From: Mailhella massiliensis
Lineage (GTDB): Bacteria > Desulfobacterota > Desulfovibrionia > Desulfovibrionales > Desulfovibrionaceae
Direction: 5' to 3'
Length of the DNA: 64,000 nt
Assembly (NCBI RefSeq): GCF_900155525.1
Contig: NZ_LT706952.1
Coordinates: forward strand, 354,256 to 418,255
Under the pieces are notes generated by a model that was not told where the DNA came from, made no database searches, and worked only from the letters and a program-made list of their open reading frames with translations. Below are positions 61,074 through 64,000 of this stretch, one piece after another. How positions within the stretch are numbered: the first letter of the stretch is position 1; every line of letters starts with the position of its first letter. Made by a program: the position numbers and the translations under genes.

Positions 61074-62321
61074 ATGATCTGTTACGACGCCGCCATCATA
61101 GGGGCAGGCCCCGCCGGTCTGCTCTGCGCCAGAAACGCCGCCCGCGCGCATCTGCGCGTCGCCCTCATCGACAGTCACGAAGACCCGGGGGCCAAACTCT
61201 CCCTGGCGGGCGGGGGGCGCGGCAACATCACCAACCGCATCATTGCGGAAAACCGCTACGTTTCCGAACACCCCGAACGGGTGCGCGCCGTGCTGCGCCT
61301 CTTTCCCTGCGAAAAGGCGCTGGATATTATGCGCGAGCTTTCCCTGCCCTTCGAGGAACGGGATTTCGGGCAGATCTTCGGCCTGCGCCCGGCCTGCCTT
61401 GTGGCGGAACGCCTTGCCATGCAGTGCGACGACGCGGGGGTGGACTTCTACCTCGGGCGCACGGCGCGGGAGATTGCTCCGCCCTCCTCTTCCCAGAATC
61501 CCGCCTTCGGCAGAAGCAGGGAAAAAAGCGGCCTCTTCTCCCTCATGGCCGGAAACGAACCGGTGACGGCAAGGCGCCTTGTGGTGGCCACGGGTTCCCC
61601 GGCCTTCCCCGCCGTGGGAGCCGGCGCGGCCGTGGCGAAAAGCGCCGAACGCTGGGGCCACAGGCTCATTCCCTTCCGGGCCGTGCTCACGCCCTTCGTC
61701 ATGCCGCAGCACTGGCCCCTTGCCGGACTTGAGGGCATAAGCCTCAACGTAAGGATAACCATCCTGCGCGACGGACAGGAACTCTGGACCGACCCCGAGG
61801 GCATACGCCCCATGCTCTTCACCCACAGGGGCATAAGCGGCCCGGCCGCTCTGGTGGCCTCCTGCCGGTGGAGGGAGGGCGACGAGCTTCGTATCGATTT
61901 TCTGCCCGAGCTTCCCGTCATGGAGCTTCTCGATGCCAGAGAATACGGAAAGATGCTGGCCCGCAACATTCTGGCCCGCCACCTTCCCGCACGCCTTGCA
62001 GACGCGCTCTGCCCCGAAGAGACCGGCCGCCGCAAGGCCGCGGAACTTTCCCGCAAAGACAGGCTGCGCCTTGCGGAGGCGGTGCACGGCTTCCGCATCG
62101 TTCCCGCGGGAACGGAAGGATTGAAGAAGGCGGAAGCCGCTGCGGGCGGAATCTCGTTCTCCTCCCTTTCCCGCCGCATGGAAAGCCTTGTCGTGCCCGG
62201 GCTCTTCTTCTGCGGAGAGGTGGTGGATGTCGCCGGGCTTCTGGGCGGCTACAACATACACTGGGCCTTCGCCTCGGGCGCGCTGGTGGCCGAGGCGCTG
62301 AAGGAAAGCCTGAAAGACTGA
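61074..62321 (+). CDS. HI0933/BaiN-family flavoprotein
   Basis: A 415-residue FAD-dependent oxidoreductase. IIGAGPAGLLCARNAAR is the N-terminal dinucleotide-binding motif; LSLAGGGRGNITN and HRGISGPAALVA are characteristic of the HI0933/YhiN group, and the C-terminal FCGEVVDVAGLLGGYNIHWA completes the FAD site. Family role is not settled (one member, BaiN, reduces bile acids). 60 bp after ispDF, same strand. Confidence 0.9.
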   Translation: MICYDAAIIGAGPAGLLCARNAARAHLRVALIDSHEDPGAKLSLAGGGRGNITNRIIAENRYVSEHPERVRAVLRLFPCEKALDIMRELSLPFEERDFGQIFGLRPACLVAERLAMQCDDAGVDFYLGRTAREIAPPSSSQNPAFGRSREKSGLFSLMAGNEPVTARRLVVATGSPAFPAVGAGAAVAKSAERWGHRLIPFRAVLTPFVMPQHWPLAGLEGISLNVRITILRDGQELWTDPEGIRPMLFTHRGISGPAALVASCRWREGDELRIDFLPELPVMELLDAREYGKMLARNILARHLPARLADALCPEETGRRKAAELSRKDRLRLAEAVHGFRIVPAGTEGLKKAEAAAGGISFSSLSRRMESLVVPGLFFCGEVVDVAGLLGGYNIHWAFASGALVAEALKESLKD

Positions 62322-62832
62322 GGTGCTGCGCACAACGAAAAGCCTCTCCGCGAAGCGCGCCTCCCGCAGGGCGGCCTGGTCTTCCTGCCGGGGAGGAAGG
62401 TGTTCACGGGCCTTTTCCGCAGGAAACGGGCAAATATCATGGTTTCCCCCTTCTTCCCGCGCTAAAGAACAGGTCGCAGGCATGAGAGCGGCGGAAAAAG
62501 CTCCTTTCTCCGCCCCGCGTGCGGCAGAATGCACGCCGAAGACAACGGTAACGGACTGTAACAGGCATTGACAGTTGTGTTTTTCCGCCATTATTCATGG
62601 TGGTGAGAAAAAATATTCCCCGGCCGGCCGCTTTGTGCCGAAAAGCGGCCGGCTCGTGTTTTGCATGGCGTATGCGCACCTGCGGCCGCCCCGCACGGCG
62701 GCCTCTCCGCCCCGGACCGGGGAAGCGCGTGCGCCTTTCCGGGCCGCCTTCAGGCCCTTTCGCCCATATCCCCTTTCCCCCGCACGGACCGGAGTCCGTG
62801 CCCCGCAGGAGAAAGGAAACAGAGGAAAGTTC
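62322..62832. other. Intergenic region before the UDP-glucose dehydrogenase gene
   Basis: About 510 bp; contains a promoter-like pair at 62568-62596 and otherwise nothing recognised. Confidence 0.45.
62568..62596 (+). promoter_or_regulatory. Candidate promoter of the UDP-glucose dehydrogenase gene
   Basis: TTGACA (62568-62573), 17-bp spacer, TTATTC (62591-62596). The -35 is perfect and the -10 mediocre. The leader would be about 230 nt. Confidence 0.5.
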
Positions 62833-64000
62833 ATGAAGATAAGCGTGATCGGTTCCGGCTATGTGGGGCTTGTCACCGCCGCCTGTTTTTCCGATGCGGG
62901 ACACGACGTGTGGTGCATGGATACGGACGAGGCCAAGATTGCCCGTCTGTGCGCGGGCGACTGCCCCATCTATGAACCCGGCCTCCCCGAAATTATCCAC
63001 CGCAACGCCGCAGAAGGCAGGCTGCACTTTTCCGCCTCCCTTGCCGAAACCCTCGACGGGGTCGACGCGGCCTTCATCGCCGTGGGCACGCCCGAGGGCG
63101 AGGACGGCAGCGCGGATATCCGCTATGTCTGCAACGCCGCGCATTCCCTGGGGCAGATGCTGTCGGGCGACGTCGTGGTGGTGGTCAAGTCCACCGTGCC
63201 GGTGGGCACTTCGGCGGAGGTGGAACGCATTCTTGCCGGGGAACTCGCGCGGCGCGGCGAACATTTCCGCGTGGACGTGGTTTCCAACCCGGAATTTCTC
63301 AAGGAAGGCCATGCCGTGAGCGACTTCACGGAGCCGGACCGCGTCATCGTCGGGGCGGAAAGCAAAAGAGCCCGCGCCGTGATGGCCGACCTCTACCGCC
63401 CCTTCCTGAACGTGGAGGAAAAGCTGCTGTTCATGGACAGGGCATCCTCGGAACTGACCAAGTACACGGCCAACGCCATGCTGGCCACGCGCATTTCCTT
63501 CATGAACGACATCGCCAACCTCTGCGAGAAGGTGGGCGCCGATGTGGACATGGTGCGCGCGGGCATAGGCAGGGACAGGCGCATCGGCGCAAGCTTCCTT
63601 CAGGCGGGCTGCGGCTACGGCGGTTCCTGCTTCCCCAAGGACGTGAAGGCGCTCATTGCCACGGCCGCACGGCACGGACGCTCCCTTTCCGTGCTTGAAG
63701 CCGTGGAAAAGGTGAACGAAGCGCAGAAAAAGGTGCTCTTTGAAAAAATTTCCCGCCACTTCGGGGGACGGCTCGAAGGCAGAACCATGGCCGTATGGGG
63801 CCTTGCCTTCAAACCCGGTACCGACGACATGCGCGAGGCTCCTTCGCTCACGCTCATCCGCGCCCTTCTCGACGCGGGCTGCCGCGTGCGCGTCTTCGAC
63901 CCCGTGGCCATGGACAAGGCCCGCGGGCTGCTCGGCGATACGGTGTTCTTCGCCCGCGACATGTACGAGGCCGCCCTCGGCGCGGAAGCCCTCGCCCTTG
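62833..64000 (+). CDS. ugd: UDP-glucose 6-dehydrogenase (3' end outside the window)
   Basis: The first 389 residues of a UDP-glucose/GDP-mannose dehydrogenase family protein. The NAD-binding GSGYVGLVTAACFSDAGHD is at residues 7-25, the SNPEFLKEG block near 155, the catalytic Cys in GCGYGGSCFPKDVK near 260, and GLAFKPGTDDMREAPS near 320. It oxidises UDP-glucose to UDP-glucuronate for cell-surface polysaccharides. Full-length enzymes have about 440 residues, so some 50 are missing beyond the window. Confidence 0.92.
   Translation, partial: MKISVIGSGYVGLVTAACFSDAGHDVWCMDTDEAKIARLCAGDCPIYEPGLPEIIHRNAAEGRLHFSASLAETLDGVDAAFIAVGTPEGEDGSADIRYVCNAAHSLGQMLSGDVVVVVKSTVPVGTSAEVERILAGELARRGEHFRVDVVSNPEFLKEGHAVSDFTEPDRVIVGAESKRARAVMADLYRPFLNVEEKLLFMDRASSELTKYTANAMLATRISFMNDIANLCEKVGADVDMVRAGIGRDRRIGASFLQAGCGYGGSCFPKDVKALIATAARHGRSLSVLEAVEKVNEAQKKVLFEKISRHFGGRLEGRTMAVWGLAFKPGTDDMREAPSLTLIRALLDAGCRVRVFDPVAMDKARGLLGDTVFFARDMYEAALGAEALAL

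Overview
The window looks like a chromosomal contig from a high-GC sulfate- or sulfite-respiring member of the Desulfovibrionaceae. The strongest evidence is a complete qrcABCD operon (16.8-21.6 kb), the menaquinone reductase complex typical of that family. A fused ispDF gene and a Nif3 / zinc-ribbon / rnpB / ispDF housekeeping block agree with this. I cannot name a genus from the sequence alone.

Layout. 0.1-6.4 kb: an MFS transporter and the overlapping sbcD-sbcC nuclease pair (minus strand). 6.4-15.3 kb: a 30-residue membrane peptide, a dynamin-like GTPase, an HD-domain protein, a large hybrid histidine kinase and two acetyltransferases, separated by long GC-rich gene-free spacers that carry direct repeats. 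16.8-21.8 kb: the qrc operon with its own promoter and terminator. 22.1-26.1 kb: a YbjQ-type protein, a decayed tRNA-Ser beside a truncated P4-type integrase (the scar of an integrated element), a LysE exporter and a LysR regulator.

26.5-40.1 kb: a partial prophage. It keeps only late virion genes (adaptor-like, stabilisation-like and probable internal proteins); terminase, portal, capsid, lysis and replication genes are not visible. Its main feature is a set of four related cassettes. Three have a variable, mostly AT-richer effector-like segment (BECR-type nuclease and ADP-ribosyltransferase-like in the clearest case) joined to a conserved C-terminal region, and the fourth is a frameshifted relative. 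The first three cassettes are preceded by a copy of the same 106-residue protein, one of them truncated. Parts of the array are duplicated almost exactly over 1.1 kb. I regard this as the most interesting system in the window: an array of virion-borne polymorphic effectors. One spot in it (37,068-37,245) is probably not biological: it contains a mutated Nextera transposon-adapter junction between 28-bp direct repeats.

40.1-47 kb: a minus-strand protein resembling 2-amino-thiazoline-4-carboxylate hydrolase, tRNA-Leu(GAG), the 4.5S SRP RNA with a clear promoter and terminator, and two CII-like phage regulators flanking an NlpC/P60 lipoprotein. 47-57.3 kb: a LysR regulator divergent from a tripartite RND efflux operon, two uncharacterised proteins, a DHA2-type MFS exporter and a DsbA-like protein. 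57.5-64 kb: Nif3-like protein, zinc-ribbon coiled-coil protein, RNase P RNA, IspDF, an HI0933-type flavoprotein and a UDP-glucose dehydrogenase that runs off the window end.
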